NCBI GenBank assembly: GCA_029990175.1
Contig: JARKIP010000005.1
Span: 56,843,001 to 56,907,000, forward strand
From: Petunia secreta
Taxonomy: Eukaryota; Streptophyta; Magnoliopsida; Solanales; Solanaceae
DNA: 64,000 bases
Reading direction: 5' to 3'
The notes below the pieces were generated by a model. That model was given only the letters and a program-made list of their open reading frames with translations. It did not search any database and was not told the DNA's origin. The position numbers and the translations under genes are program-made. Shown piece after piece: positions 42,926-54,764 of the stretch (positions within the stretch are counted from its first letter, which is position 1; each line of letters starts with the position of its first letter).

Positions 42926-44890
42926 TTAGGTGGTAGAAGGACCAGGTCCTTGAGACTTGTCCTACAACAGGTCAAACATTTTTTGAAGCATCCCTTCATT
43001 TGTTTCTTTTGCCTTAGCAACTTCATCTTTCCAGAAGTCTCTCTCTACCTCCAACCTCTTAATTTCAGCAGCTTGCATATCAATTTGCTGCCCCAACACC
43101 CTCACTTATTGTTCAAAGGTCCCTTGGAGGAACCAAAAACAGTAGCCCCAACAGTAGTAGCACCAGGCTCAATATTGACAGTCATGTCACAGCTGATCAG
43201 TGTAGAAGCACCAAACCTTTCTTTCTTGGTAGCATTTTTCACTTCTTTTAATGAAATACCTGATTTGTCAAATAAATCAGTCAAAATGAAGCCATATGGC
43301 AGAACATGTTTTTTTTTTCTCAGTCACTACTCTAGTAATCACATGCACCATAAACATGGACCAATTTATTTGCTTGTCAGAGTCCAGCAACTCCATAAGG
43401 ACCAGGTATAAGAAACTTTCTTTTGATCTTTTCTCCTGTCTGGGAAACATGATCTTGTTGACAAACTCAAATAGAAGTTGATGCCTTGGTTGCATCTCAC
43501 ATTTTTCCACTGCTCTTGATTTTTCTTCTTGTAGATTTTTAGCAAATTTGCTTGTAATCTCCAAGGCAGTAGGCAAACCTGTGAGATCAGGCCATTCCCC
43601 CTTAACATAGTCACTATATCCAACAACAGGGATATCAAACAATTCTCCCAGTTCTTGTGTATCAAAAGAGAAGTCCTTTCCATTAACTATCCTATTGATT
43701 CTGCCTTCATCAATGGATCAGTTGAAAAAGAATTCAACCACTTCAACTCTGGAAATCTTCCCCCTGATTTTAAGGACCATGTCCTTCCAGCCCTGTTTGT
43801 CAAGTTTCTCCAGCAACCATCACATCCTTTCTTCCTCCATATCAGCAAGTACTCTCCCTTTTAACAACTTCCTTTTATCATAATCAGTATGCAGATTCTT
43901 TCCAGCCTTATTTTCTTCACTTTCACTTTCAGCCTCCCCTTCTTGGTTCTCAGCTTCTCCTTCAAACTCAGTACTTTCATCTATTAAAGCCCTTCTAGAA
44001 GATCTTGTTCTCTTTGACACATGTCCAATACTGGAAGATCGCTCATCAGTCTGTACATATCTCTTTTGGTAAGTTCTTCTTTTCCTAATCAAAGGAACAT
44101 TTTCTTCTTCCTCTTCCTCAGAGTTATCAACTGGCACAACAACCTCAGGAACCTGTTTCTACTTGCCTTTCATATTTCTCTCAAGGGTCTCAGCCATTTG
44201 TGCATTAGCAGCTTTTACAAATCCCCTGGTTCTCCTAACACTACTTGCAGGATTCTGGGTGGAAGGAACAGTTCCTTTACCCTTGCTTGAACTTTTCTTT
44301 TGACTTTTCTTCTGAATTCCAGGCTTATAATTATCACTTATCTTTATAAGCTTAGCCTTTATTTCAGCAAGTTCAGCAGGATCAACAGGCCCCTGCTTTA
44401 TCAACTTTTTCTTCAACACTCTCAATTTAATTAAATCAACAAATGGCCTATCATTGTGAGTAATTGCCTCATCCACATCTACCATGTATGCATCATCCAT
44501 GGGTGCTCTAGAAGCAGCCACTGGAGGCTCAGAAGACTCATGCATGGGAGCTTCTAAATACTTCATAGTTTCATTTCCCCCCTCACTTTCTGGTACAGAC
44601 AGACCTAGCCCCTCTACTTTCTCACCCTTATCATCAACTACTTGTAAAGGTTCAGTATAGTTTACCTTGAATTCATACAGGATCATGGCCCTAAACATAT
44701 CATCCAAATGCTTGAGTGTCTCAGCGACAGATGGACCTGATCCTTCCCCCCTGAATTTTAGAGTCAGGGTTTTGAGGGTTTTGATTTTCTGGAAGTGGGG
44801 AATTTGTTTGCATGGGTGAGGTAAGGTTTTCAACTGGTGGTTGTTTAGTGGTAGGATTGGATGAAGTGTTATCAGGTGAGAGAGACATGG
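42926..44890 (-). pseudogene. Copia-1 extra (envelope-position) gene, plant-transposon domain, broken
   Basis: Downstream of pol. It begins MSLSPDNTSSNPT, a Ser/Pro/Thr/Gln-rich N-terminus, then a Lys-rich linker (44159-44700), an acidic run (SEEEEEE near 44120), and a globular part. The globular part carries GKDFSFDTQELGELFD and PRHQLLFEFVNKIMFPRQEK with LVLMELLD, a pattern I associate with the putative plant transposon protein domain (PF20167-like) found with plant retroelements. It ends in a coiled coil (LEVERDFWKDEVAKAKE). Breaks: a frameshift near 44740, TAG near 44159 and others near 43680 and 43277. The SIRE literature calls this an env-like ORF; no signal peptide is seen here, so an envelope role is not supported. 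About 570 bp without ORF separate it from pol. Confidence 0.65.
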
Positions 44891-45489
44891 CAACAATTCG
44901 ATTCAAAAGATAATTAATCAACTTTTCTAAGATTTTGAAAACTTAAAACCGAGAATTTTAGATGAGAACTTAAGGATTTATATAAGAAGAAGAAGTAGTG
45001 ATAGAGATGGAGTCTAAAACGATTTACCTTTCAGCTTCCTTGTTTAAATAGAGTTCCAAACTGATTGGGTTACTTGAACTTTACAAAAGTTAACGTTATG
45101 ATTAGAGTTCAAGTGGGAGATAGAGTGTGGAACGGTTTCTTGATGAGACTGTTTTCAGAGAGATAGAGGTTGAGTGAGATTTTAGACTCTTCTAATTACC
45201 AATGACCATCAAACTCTAATAATTTCTGAAAAATAAAGTAGTACATACCTGAGAATGTTACAAGGAACAATTCATTTACCCAATTTCAATCGAATTGCAT
45301 AATCTGAAATTCTAAGAACATAAGTGTAACAGTAAACTTAAGCAGAAATCATGGCACATAGTATATAATTAAGTATAGAACTGAGCTGAAAACTTCAATT
45401 TGACTTTAATAAAATTCATTTTTAAGCTATATTTTCTAGCCAAATTTTTTGAAATAGAGCTAAGTAGATTTAGGTGAATTTAATCATCC

Positions 45490-47362
45490 TTAATTCTAAC
45501 CAGTTCCTTTCAAAATGATCTTTACCTAAAGCCTTAGTGAAAAAAAGGCTACGGTAATCAAATCTTTCTCATAATTATCCCTCAAGAAATTTATGTCAAT
45601 GTGTTTGGTTCTTTTGTGATGCACATGATTCTTTGTCATGTTAATTGCACTAGTGTTAACAGTTCCTACATCAACACCAAAATCTTGTAATTTCTGCTTA
45701 ATCCACAACAATTGTGAACAACATGAGGCAGTTGCCACATACTCAACCTCTGCAGTGGAAAGTGCCACTGAATTTTGTTTCTTGGTTCCCCATAAAACCA
45801 AACACTCACCAACAAAATGTGTCATACCTGAAGTACTTTTTCTATCAACAAGGAAACTAGCATAGTCAGCATCAGTATACCCAAGAAGATTAAAATTACC
45901 ACCTTTTGAGTACCAAAGTCCCAAGGAACCTGTTCCTTTCAGATATCTTAATATCCTTTTAACAGCTTTCAAATGAGATTCCTTAGGATCTGACGGAAAC
46001 CTTGCACATAAGCCAACACTAAACACAATGTCAGGTCTACTAGCAGTTAAGTAAAGCAAAGAACCAATCATGCCTTTATACATTTTTTGATCAACTGAAT
46101 TTCCATGTTCATCAAGATCTAATTTAGTAGCAATGGCAATTGGTGTATCAATTTCCTTAGCTTTATCCATGTCAAACCTTTTAAGTAGTTTCTTAACAGA
46201 TTTCTGTTGATGGATCATAGTTCCATTTGGGGTTTGCTTGATTTGTAAATTCAAAAAGAAATTGAGTTCACCCATCATGCTCATCTCAAACTCATTTCCC
46301 ATCAAGCTTGCAAATTCCTTACTCAGATTTTCACAAGTAGCACCAAAAGTTATATCATCCACATAAATTTGAACAATTAAGAGATGTTTACCTTTTTCTT
46401 TCAAAAACAATGTGCTATCAATTTTACCTCTTTTATATCCATGCTGAAGTAGAAATTTTGATAGACGTTCATACCAAGTTCTTAGTTCCTGCTTGAGTCT
46501 ATACAAGGCTTTGTCCAACTTGTACAGATGTTCAGGGAACTGTTCATTCTCAAAACCTGGTGGTTGTTTGACATACACTTCTTCCATTAAATAGCCATTC
46601 AGAAATGTACTCTTAACATCCATCTGATGTAGAGTGAAATCTATGTAAGTAGCAAAGACTATAAGCAGTCTTATTGCTTCCAATCTTGCAACTGGAGAAA
46701 AAGTCTCATCATAGTCAATGCCCTTCTCTTGACTATACCTCTGAACGACCAATCTAGCTTTATTCCTAGTTACCATACCATTCTCATCAAGTTTGTTTCT
46801 AAAAACCCATTTTGTTCCTATGATGGACCTGTTCCTTGGCTTGAGTTCCAGATGCCAAACGTGACTTCTTTGGAATTGATTCAACTCCTCCTGCATAGCA
46901 TTGATCCAATCTGTATCCTTCAGTGCCTCTTTTTACATTTTTGGGTTCAACAAAAGATAAAAAGGCACTAAATGCACACAGATTGTGATTCTTGACTGCT
47001 GATCTAGTTTGAATTCCAGCAGTCTTGTCTGAGATTATCTGATCCACAGGATGTGAACCTTGATACTTGTAAGGCTTGAGTATCAGACCATCTTCAGAAG
47101 TTCCTTGCTGAGGAACAGTTCCTGTTGTAGTAGCAGTATAGGTTTGAGAGGTGGATCCATCATTTGTTCCCTCTGTTTCTGTACTACTTTTTTCAGTTCT
47201 ATCCTGAGGAATAGTTCTTTGCAATTCACTTCTCACAGCATTCCCATGCAATACCTGCATTTTTTGAGGACCAGGTTCACCATGCCTCAGCATTCTAATT
47301 TCTTCATCTTCCTGTACCTGTTCTTGAGGCAAATTGTCAGATTCATCAATGTTAACATGCAT
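45490..47362 (-). pseudogene. Copia-1 reverse transcriptase-RNase H with linker
   Basis: The main frame 46896-45526 (456 codons) is the longest in the window. It has KWVFRNKLDENG, FSPVARLEAIRLL, QMDVKSTFLNG, the catalytic YVDD in VQIYVDDITFGAT, GSLLYLTASRPDI, and RNase H blocks YTDADYASFLVDRKSTSG and ALSTAEVEYVA. The domestic-type end FTKALGK follows after a shift near 45535. The upstream linker between integrase and RT (47362-46799) is in another frame, Thr/Gln/Glu-rich. Confidence 0.9.
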
Positions 47363-47383
47363 GCTTTCTTTAATTTTTGATGT

Positions 47384-48130
47384 TTACTTGTTAAAGACTC
47401 TATAGGATTTACTGCTTGAAGAATAATCAACAAAGATTCCCTCATCACTTCTAGGATCAAATATTCCTAAGGCATCCTTTCCATTGTTATGTATAAAGCA
47501 TTTACAACCAAAGGCCCTAAGGTGTGAAATATTTGGTTTTCTTCCTTTAAGTAACTCATATGGTGTCTTTTCTATCAGTGGCCTTGTCATACACCTATTG
47601 ATTGTGTAGCATGCAGTGTTAATAGCCTCAGCCCAAAAACCTTGTGGAAGACTCCCGACAGTAGTATAGTCCTAGCCATTTCTTCTAAGGTCCTATTTTT
47701 TCTTTCCACTACTACACTTTTCTGTGGAGTTCTAGGTGAAGAAAAATTATGAGCAATACCATTTTCATTACAAAAGTTAAAAACAACTGATTTTCAAATT
47801 CAGTTCCATGTTCTAACCTTATAGAAACAATGTGAGTATCCAGAGTTCTTTGAGTTTTCTTAGAAAATATTGAAAATACATTAAATGCTTCTTCCTCAGA
47901 TGCAAGAAATAAAGTCCAAGTAAATCTAGAATAGTCATCAACTAGTACCATAACATATTTCTTACCTCCACAGCTCATTGTTCTCATTGGTCCACAAAGA
48001 TCCAGATGGACCAGTTCCAAAGGTTTGGTAGTACTTACCTGTTTTTTTGGTTTAAAGAAAGATCGTACCTGCTTCCCCCGGCACAAGCCTCACAAAACTT
48101 TTCATCCTTAAACTTGATGTTAGGAAGTCC
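47384..48130 (-). pseudogene. Copia-1 integrase, broken, catalytic residue changed
   Basis: Core blocks: LVHLDLCGPMRT (first Asp) and VDDYSRFTWTLFL. The second catalytic region reads SIRLEHGTEFEN where the family has RSDHGTEF, so Asp is replaced by Glu. The end of the core and the C-terminal KTPYELLKGRKPNISHLRAF block (47590-47384) are shifted or interrupted near 47640-47715. Confidence 0.82.
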
Positions 48131-48199
48131 TATCACCAAGTCTTTGGAAACCAGTTTATTCAATTGTAAAAGACTAGCATGACCAAGTCTTTAGTGCCA

Positions 48200-48625
48200 T
48201 AGTAGGGGATCATTTTGTGTAACACTCAGACAACTCATGCTGCCATCAGATAGTGTCAATAAATCTGCTTTGTAGATATTTCCATGTCTACTTCCCTACA
48301 AAATAATCTCTCCAGAGATTTGGTTAGTAACTGTGCACCTAGTAGATGAAAAATTAACACTATTACCTTTGTCACACAATTGAGATATACTCAATAAGCA
48401 ATGCTTCATTCCATCTACTAGAAAAACATTATCTGTGCTATGTGAATCAGACCTACCTACCTTTCCAATACCAATTATTTTTCCTTTCTTACCATTACCG
48501 AAGGAAACACTTCCTCCTTGAAAGGCTGAGAGTGAAAGGAACAGTTCCTTGTATCCTGTCATATGCCTTGAGCAACCACTGTCCATGTACCATTTGTGGT
48601 TCCTCATCTTCACTCTAGCCTGCAA
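48200..48625 (-). pseudogene. Copia-1 protease
   Basis: The aspartic protease signature is WYMDSGCSRHMTG, the common Copia form of DSGA. Next come GNGKKGKIIGIGKVG and HCLLSISQLCDKG, typical of the protease-to-integrase junction. Open from 48625 to a stop at 48296. Confidence 0.85.
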
Positions 48626-48635
48626 AAAAAAAAAA

Positions 48636-50408
48636 CTAGGGGTTAATTTTAAGAAGCCAAACTAGTTTGGGTTCATTTCGTTGAGAAAAAGGATGAATCA
48701 GATTTTTCTTAGCCCAGAATGGTAGTGCTTTCTTTGTGTGAACAGTTTTCTTTGCCACAGAATTATAAACAGGTTTATAGGACCTGCTTCTTTGTACAGC
48801 TTTTTTCAAAGATTGACAATTTCCTTTTAAGTGACAAGTGTTCCCACAGTGTGTGCATAACCAATTTTCATAAAGAGTCAGATACTTACTCCTAGGATCC
48901 CATTGAGTTAAACTCAACACCTTTTCTACTATTACTCTGATTTTCCTGTAACCATTCTAATGCCCCAGAGGACTTGTTCCACCTGACAGTTTTATTCAGT
49001 TCTTCTTTTCTCCTGATCAAGTCCTTATCTAAAGATCTTATTTTTTTAATCTTTTTCAAGCACTTCATTGACTACAACTTTCAATTTTATTCAGTAAAAA
49101 ACTGATGAGAATTAACAATGCCTTTACCTTTTTCAACTGTCCTAACTTCTAAATTTTCACACTGTAATTCCTGAACAGTTGATTCAAGTGTAAAGACATG
49201 TTCCTTTAGCATGCTATTTTTCCTTTTCAAAGTGTCATTTTATACTACAACCTTTTATATTCAGTTTCTAAATTCTCAATTTCATCATGCAATTGATCTT
49301 TACCATCCCTTAGAGATTTTAACTCATTTAGCACAGTGTGAAACACTTTAACTAATTTCTCCCTAGGCATGTTATTCACATCTTTTTTGAGTTTAGAAAC
49401 AAATACCTCAGCATCTTTTTAATTTTTCGAATCTTCAAGAGCCATTAGAGCAAGCTCATCATCCAGGTCATCATCAGATTGATCATCTTCACTATCTTGT
49501 TAGCCAGCAACCATTTCTTTATTTGTTCCACTTTTCTTACGGACATGTTCCCTGGCCTTCCATCTTTACTCAACATATCTTTTCCTCCATTCTTCTTCCA
49601 TAACTGGACATTTGCTGATGTAGTGTTCCATGCTTCCACATTTGAAGCATTCTCCAGCCTGTTTCATGTCAGAAGACATACCCTGTCCACTAGCCTCCTT
49701 TTTCTTATTCAAATATTTTTGAACACTTTTAGCTATAATGACCAGTTTCTTGTCATTAATAGGCTTATCAACAGCAGTTAAAGCTAAGTTAGGTTTAGTT
49801 TTATTTGGTTCACGTAAATTTTTAACCTTCCTCCTTAGTTCATAAGTTTTTAGATTGCCTATAAGCTCATCTAAGAATAATGTGGTAAGATCTTTACTTT
49901 CCATTATAGCACAAGCCTTAATCTCTCATTAGTCTGGGAGAACTCTAGTTAGAATCTTCTTAACAGTTAAAACCCTTCCCAAAGAGATAAGTTCAGATGA
50001 GATTGTATTAAACCTAGTATACATTTTAGAAATAAACTCACTTTCTTACATTTTAAAGCTTTCATATTCAGCAAAAAGAAGTGTACCTCTAGATCTTTTC
50101 ACCTGACTTGTACCTTCATGAGAAACCTGCAAAGCATCCCAAATTTCTTTAGCAGTGGTGCACCCTCGAATCCTAGCGCACTCATCAGGACTTAGTCCAT
50201 AAACAAGCCATTTCCTAGCTTTGGTATTCTTTTCCCATTTCCTCGAATCTTCACCAGTGCATTCTTTTCTAGTTTTAGGAACCTCATTTCCTTCAGCATC
50301 CTCTTTCATGGGGATCATGGGACCAGTGACTATGTCCCACAGCTCGTAATCTTCAGCTTGAAGATGATCTCTCATTCTTTCTTTTCCACCATGAATAGTA
50401 CTTTCCAT
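48636..50408 (-). pseudogene. Copia-1 Gag, broken
   Basis: It begins near 50408 (MESTIHGGKERMRDHLQAED, ELWDIVTGP, TAKEIWDALQVSHEGT), the Gag capsid pattern of SIRE-type Copia. A CCHC knuckle GECFKCGSMEHYISKCP lies near 49660-49620, and a second Cys/His cluster CTHCGNTCHLKGNC near 48860-48820. Stops occur at 50046 and near 49918, 49560, 49500, 49420 and 48925. Confidence 0.85.
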
Positions 50409-50499
50409 TGAATAAAGATGCCCTCACAGTAGACTGACCCTCACCATTTTCTTGTGATGTACTCATTCTAATCCTAGATATTAGCCATTTCAAGGATAA

Positions 50500-50514
50500 C
50501 CTGCTTTGATACCA
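50500..50514 (-). other. Copia-1 primer-binding site (initiator tRNA-Met)
   Basis: Minus-strand TGGTATCAAAGCAGG lies two bases inside the 5' LTR; it matches TGGTATCAGAGC, the complement of plant initiator tRNA-Met, with one change. Confidence 0.88.
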
Positions 50515-50516
50515 AT

Positions 50517-51340
50517 TGTTATTTTCCTAAGAGACACCACGGAAGGACCAACTTCTTCTATGTGTTTCTTTACCTATAAATTGCGGAATTAAGTTAAACA
50601 CGAGTAAATGAACGGTGATTTTAGCGTGAAAAAACCTCTTGAACTCGGGATCAAAAAACCACGACATACTCTCTCAAGTAGGATTTTAACTTCACTATTT
50701 GAAAGACTCACTTGGTTACAAGATTTTTCTCTTACTAACCTAGGACTAACTCTAATCCTATAGTGACCTCTTTCACAATCAGTGAAGTTCTTCCAAGTAA
50801 CAATACTTGAATGACACGTACTGTTACAGAACTTCTATGGAAGCAAATAGTACAACTTGATATACCCTACTACTGATGAACTAAGACTGAACTTTGACAA
50901 GACTCAATCTAAGGAACATGTTCTCCACTTAGTTCCTTGTAGCTTAATGACTGCCCAAATACAATTTCGACTTAACAGTGCTATATCTCTTTTCTCTCTA
51001 TATTTGTGCGTATCTGCAACAGCTGAAATACTCCTCTATTTATAGCTTTGAAATCTGAGGAGTCTTGAGCAATTAGAACTCCAACGCCTCTACGAGTTTG
51101 ATTCCTAATTGAACTCCTTGCTTATCTTCAAGCCTTATCCCAATTTTATGCAATCTTTTCTTATCACGTACAACTCTGCATGATTATCAAGATAAACATT
51201 AGACAATAGGATAATAATTAATTTTTCCGCTTAATTGATTTTGCAATATTATTTATTCAGCTACCGTGATCCAAAGGAACAAGTCCTTGGATCTGTTGTT
51301 TGGTCATCCGTCAAAACTTCCATGCTTATCCAAGCTAACA
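50517..51340 (-). repeat. Copia-1 5' LTR (right on the map)
   Basis: Same ends as 41675-42470 (TGTTATTTTC ... CAAGCTAACA), 28 bp longer through an insertion near its right end (ccgtgatccaaagg region). Confidence 0.92.
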
Positions 51341-51345
51341 GTTAA
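51341..51345. repeat. Copia-1 target site duplication, right (GTTAA)
   Basis: gttaa directly after the LTR, identical to 41670-41674. Confidence 0.9.
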
Positions 51346-51640
51346 TATCTAGGTTAGTGTACAACCAGAACTGCAAATGATGGCCTCTACAAAAATAGTG
51401 TCACCTACATAGGAGTAATTCCATGGTGATTGGTATGCCTGAGTAACTGGTTGGTTAACTATTTGCTTATGTTAATATGATATTGGCACAAGTAATTTTT
51501 TAGTTTATATTAAACTAGGACCTATGATTGGTAAGGTCTAAAATTTTTCCAGGTTATTGCATATAGAATATGTGTGGTCACAGTTTCTTTCAAGCTTTCT
51601 TCTGTGACTGTATTTTTGAAAGCCAATTTTTTTTTTTTAT

Positions 51641-51870
51641 ATTTCTAGTTTATAGTTAAATTTATGAATAAGTGAATTTTTTTAACTAATATGTTTTTGT
51701 TTTATATACAAGTTGGTTACTCTTTAATATATTATTACTACTTAAAAAAAATTAGAATAAAGAACAAAACAAAAGGTGATTTGAAATCCACAAAAAGTGG
51801 AGTAAAAATTTCGTGTAGGGCCTGTTTGGCGCGCACTAATTGATTTGTAGCCGTGAAAAATAAATTCGCT
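51641..51870. other. AT-rich spacer, no gene; Gypsy-2 similarity ends here
   Basis: The match to Gypsy-1 3' noncoding sequence fades after about 51640. The remainder is T/A-rich with no ORF. No Gypsy-2 polypurine tract or 3' LTR was found. Confidence 0.5.
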
Positions 51871-51889
51871 GAGCAATAGCAACCTCCGG

Positions 51890-52200
51890 ACAAATCCCAG
51901 TATAAATACTGGGAAGCTTCAGTAAACTAACCCCAGTATAAAATACTGCGGCTTTGAACAAGTTTTGTTCAAGGCCCCAGCATTTTGTTATGGGACTTTG
52001 TATAAAGCTTCAGTCCCATAACAAAACGCTGGGATTTATCCCTTTGATGAGACCTTTGTTATGGGATAAATCCCATTATTTCGTTATGAGATTATTTTGT
52101 TATGGGACTTTGTATAAAGCTTCAGTCCCATAACAAAATACTTGGGCTTTGAACAAGTTTTGTTCAAAGCCCCAGTATTTTCTTATGGGACTAGTCTGGG
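51890..52200. repeat. Cluster of hairpin-forming inverted repeats
   Basis: At 52093-52109 and 52124-52140 two 17-nt arms are perfect inverted repeats around a 14-nt loop. At 51976-51997 and 52012-52033 a related 22-nt stem with one mismatch has the same loop. A third hairpin, gctttgaacaagttttgttcaaagc, occurs near 52145-52170 and in altered form near 51950-51973. The small palindrome cccagtataaatactggg lies near 51897-51914. The unit is not recognised. Confidence 0.8.
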
Positions 52201-52696
52201 GTGTCTTTCCAACGCTAATGTAGCGTAAGTGTGCGCGCGTGAATTTTTGACTGTTTGTCAATGAATTTTGAAACGGTGGATAAAACTTTTTGAACGCGTC
52301 CAAAAATGGCTACGCATCAAAATTACACAAAAGTGGATAAGAAGACACCGTTTCACTGTGGAACTTTTTGAAAGGTTGTACTTTTGTTTCTTTTAATTAT
52401 TTTTACAATACATATATAATATATAAAATATTAACCCACCGATACATCAATTTTTTTAAAGTTTTAATGTATATGTCATGTACTTCAGTTTTTACTCCTA
52501 TATTTATATATATACTTTGAAGTAGGGGTCCATTAAATAATTCCAAAAAGATCTTTTTGTCTATATCTTCCACCATGGCAAATCTTGTCTGCTTCGCCTC
52601 TTAACACCATCATCAACACCTCTGTTCATACTTCTCACTATATTGATAGTCTAGTTTTATTTTCTTTCATCTTTAATCTTGTTTCTTGCATTCACC

Positions 52697-54034
52697 ATGA
52701 CCAACATAGAAAAATCCTTAAGTAATCCTTCTTATTCTGACTCTTGATTGAACTCTTCTAAATTTATAATTCAGGAAAAAGGATTGGATTTTGATCCAGC
52801 AGATGAGAAAATCGAAAAATTCATTTGTAATACAATCAAAGAGTACAAATGGGAGCAATTTACAAAATCACCTTGTAACTTTGTTCTTAATTTTGTTATT
52901 GAATTTAATAAAAATTTGGATGAAGGGAAAAAATAAAATTACTGTGCAAGGAAAAAGCTTTGATTTTTCACCAGAAAAAATTAATGAAATATTTGGTCTA
53001 GAACCCGTTGATGACAATGAAGCTCAACTTTTTTATTCATCCTAATTTTGATCTGATTGAACAAGAGTTGTGTCCTTATAGAGCTGATTGGGAGGTTTGA
53101 CAAGAAAGATAATGTTAAGAACAATATGAGAGGGGTTAACATAGCCAAAAAATTTAAGCTCTTTCTATCTTTTATTAGCTCTAGGTTCACCCCAAATTCA
53201 ACCCGGCTGATTTGCGCAAGAATATGTTTACTTTGTTATATGCTCTCTACTCTAAAATGCCTTTGAATGCTGGAAAAATGATTAATGCAAATATGAAGAA
53301 ATGTGTTGGTGCTACTTGTCGTTCTATTTGGTTTCCTAGTACAATTACTAGGTTATGTGTTAAATGTGGAGTTACCATTTCAAATAGGACTGATATTTTT
53401 ACCGTGGATAAAAGGATTGGAAAGAAATTTTGGGCCAAGCTTGAGCCTACGAATGGTCCCAAAAAACCTATATGGGTAGGAGTATCGTCAAAAACGGGTT
53501 GTTCCACAAAAAAATTGGTTAGAAATTAGTTGTGGATGAGCTCAAGCAACAAATGAACCGAATGGAGTTAAACATGACTGATGGATTTACTAATCTGGAA
53601 AAAATTGTGAAGGGGTGAGAGAACAATCAAAGGGAGGGATTTGACAGAAATGAGAATATCCAAATGCAAGGCTTGATATATATTTATCCAATGATTTGAT
53701 TGTTTAATAATCTTTTTGAATATGTATTGTGCCATCCCAGTTTTCTTATTTTGAGTTTCATGATCCTAGCACCCTTCCAATGCCTCGATACATCAATGTC
53801 CCACCCCAAAATCTACCGCTTCTTCAAGAACCCGCTGCTGCCCAACCACCACCCATTGCACCACCATTAATGCGTCAAACTTCTTCTCATGATTTCTGTG
53901 CTGACTTACCTGATCTAGTACCTCAATTATCAGATGCATCACCTATGAGAGGTGAGTCTCATGGTGATTGGCGCCAAGGAAAAGATATGTTGGATGATTA
54001 CTTGATTGAATCTGAAAAAGATGATGGAGATTGA
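52697..54034 (+). pseudogene. Putative plant transposon-associated protein (PF20167-like), broken
   Basis: It starts MTNIEKSLSNPSYS, with a stop at 52744-52746. KGLDFDPADEKIEKFI and GKSFDFSPEKINEIFGLEP follow, after a frameshift near 52930. Then LRKNMFTLLYALYSKMPLNA, STITRLCVKCGV and NRTDIFTVDKRIGKKFW (53212-53529) belong to the same domain type as the extra gene of the two Copia elements. The C-terminal region 53729-54034 is Pro/Gln-rich (RYINVPPQNLPLL, AAQPPPIAPPL) and ends in an acidic tail. At least one stop and three frameshifts are present. It is probably the extra ORF of a decayed retroelement in plus orientation; no pol is adjacent. Confidence 0.6.
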
Positions 54035-54764
54035 AATGGGAAAAAATAGGACTAGGCTGGAGTTGTGGTTTATGTTAGATGCTTTTGGTTATTGCTTTTA
54101 GTATGTAAATATAAGTTAAAGTGTTGAAGGAGAAAGAACTTAGAAGCTGTAGGCAGTCATTTTGGAAAGTCTTTAAGAGACTTTGGTCATCCTGGAGAAT
54201 GACAATATTCATGTAGGGGGAGAAAGAAGAAAAATCTATGTTGGAAATATTGATGGCTACTATTTAGCAAATAGGTCATAGGCAGTAGCGCTTCAATATT
54301 AAATATTAAAATTTCTTTTGCGGGCCCACATAGATGCCTAAAAAAATGTGAAATTACCCCAAGTCTTGTAAATTATTAGATGCAATATTAGTATTTTCTT
54401 ATCTTATCTAAATCTCTTGTGTTTTAGTATTTTGGGTTATTTCTACTAATGTTTGGCTCACTAGCAGTTTCATGTCTTTGATGTTGTTTTGATGGTATAA
54501 TATTTTTATTTTATTTTTTTAAAAAAAGAGCTTATTTTTGTATATATATATACATATATGCTTGATATACATAATTACATATGTGCTTCTATATATATAT
54601 AAATACTACAACCTAAAAGTTCTTTTTTATCTTTTTCTGTCTCTTCAAGGGTTGACTTTTACATCATAAAAGTACAATTATTTTCTATGTCAAGTGAAGT
54701 GAACTTTTTTATTTCTTCTCGTGTCATGTGCTTTCCTCCTTAAAGTAAATATAACGAGACATTC
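54035..54764. other. Spacer with purine tract and AT microsatellite, no gene
   Basis: A purine-rich tract gtagggggagaaagaagaaa near 54215-54234 resembles a polypurine tract, placed about 180 bp after the broken gene in the same orientation. A (TA)n-rich stretch lies at about 54539-54602. No ORF. Confidence 0.5.

Larger units (their letters stand above)
41675..51340 (-). mobile_element. Complete Ty1/Copia element (SIRE-like) with extra 3' gene, nested in Gypsy-2
   Basis: Two LTRs (796 and 824 bp), primer-binding site, polypurine tract, 5-bp target duplication, and gag, protease, integrase, RT-RNase H in Copia order on the minus strand, followed by a further coding region between pol and the 3' LTR, as in the SIRE/Maximus lineage. 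Total length 9,666 bp. The reading frames carry scattered stops, so it is probably no longer autonomous. It is younger than Gypsy-2, which it interrupts. Confidence 0.92.
35930..51640 (+). mobile_element. Ty3/Gypsy element 2 (Athila/Tat-like), decayed, split by Copia-1
   Basis: LTR remnant, primer-binding site, gag, protease, reverse transcriptase, RNase H and integrase on the plus strand. Its 3' noncoding region is interrupted at 41674/51341 by a Copia element and resumes to about 51640, matching 19010-19310 of Gypsy-1. No 3' LTR is recognisable beyond. It differs from Gypsy-1 at many positions and has independent lesions. Confidence 0.85.

Noticed and set aside
43102..43284. Independent small gene on the minus strand near the Copia-1 3' end
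   Set aside because: It is a frameshifted part of the extra gene, continuous with the coiled-coil end down to 42926.
50500..50514. Partial tRNA gene (initiator Met-like)
   Set aside because: Only the 15-nt primer-binding complement is present, in the expected place beside the LTR.
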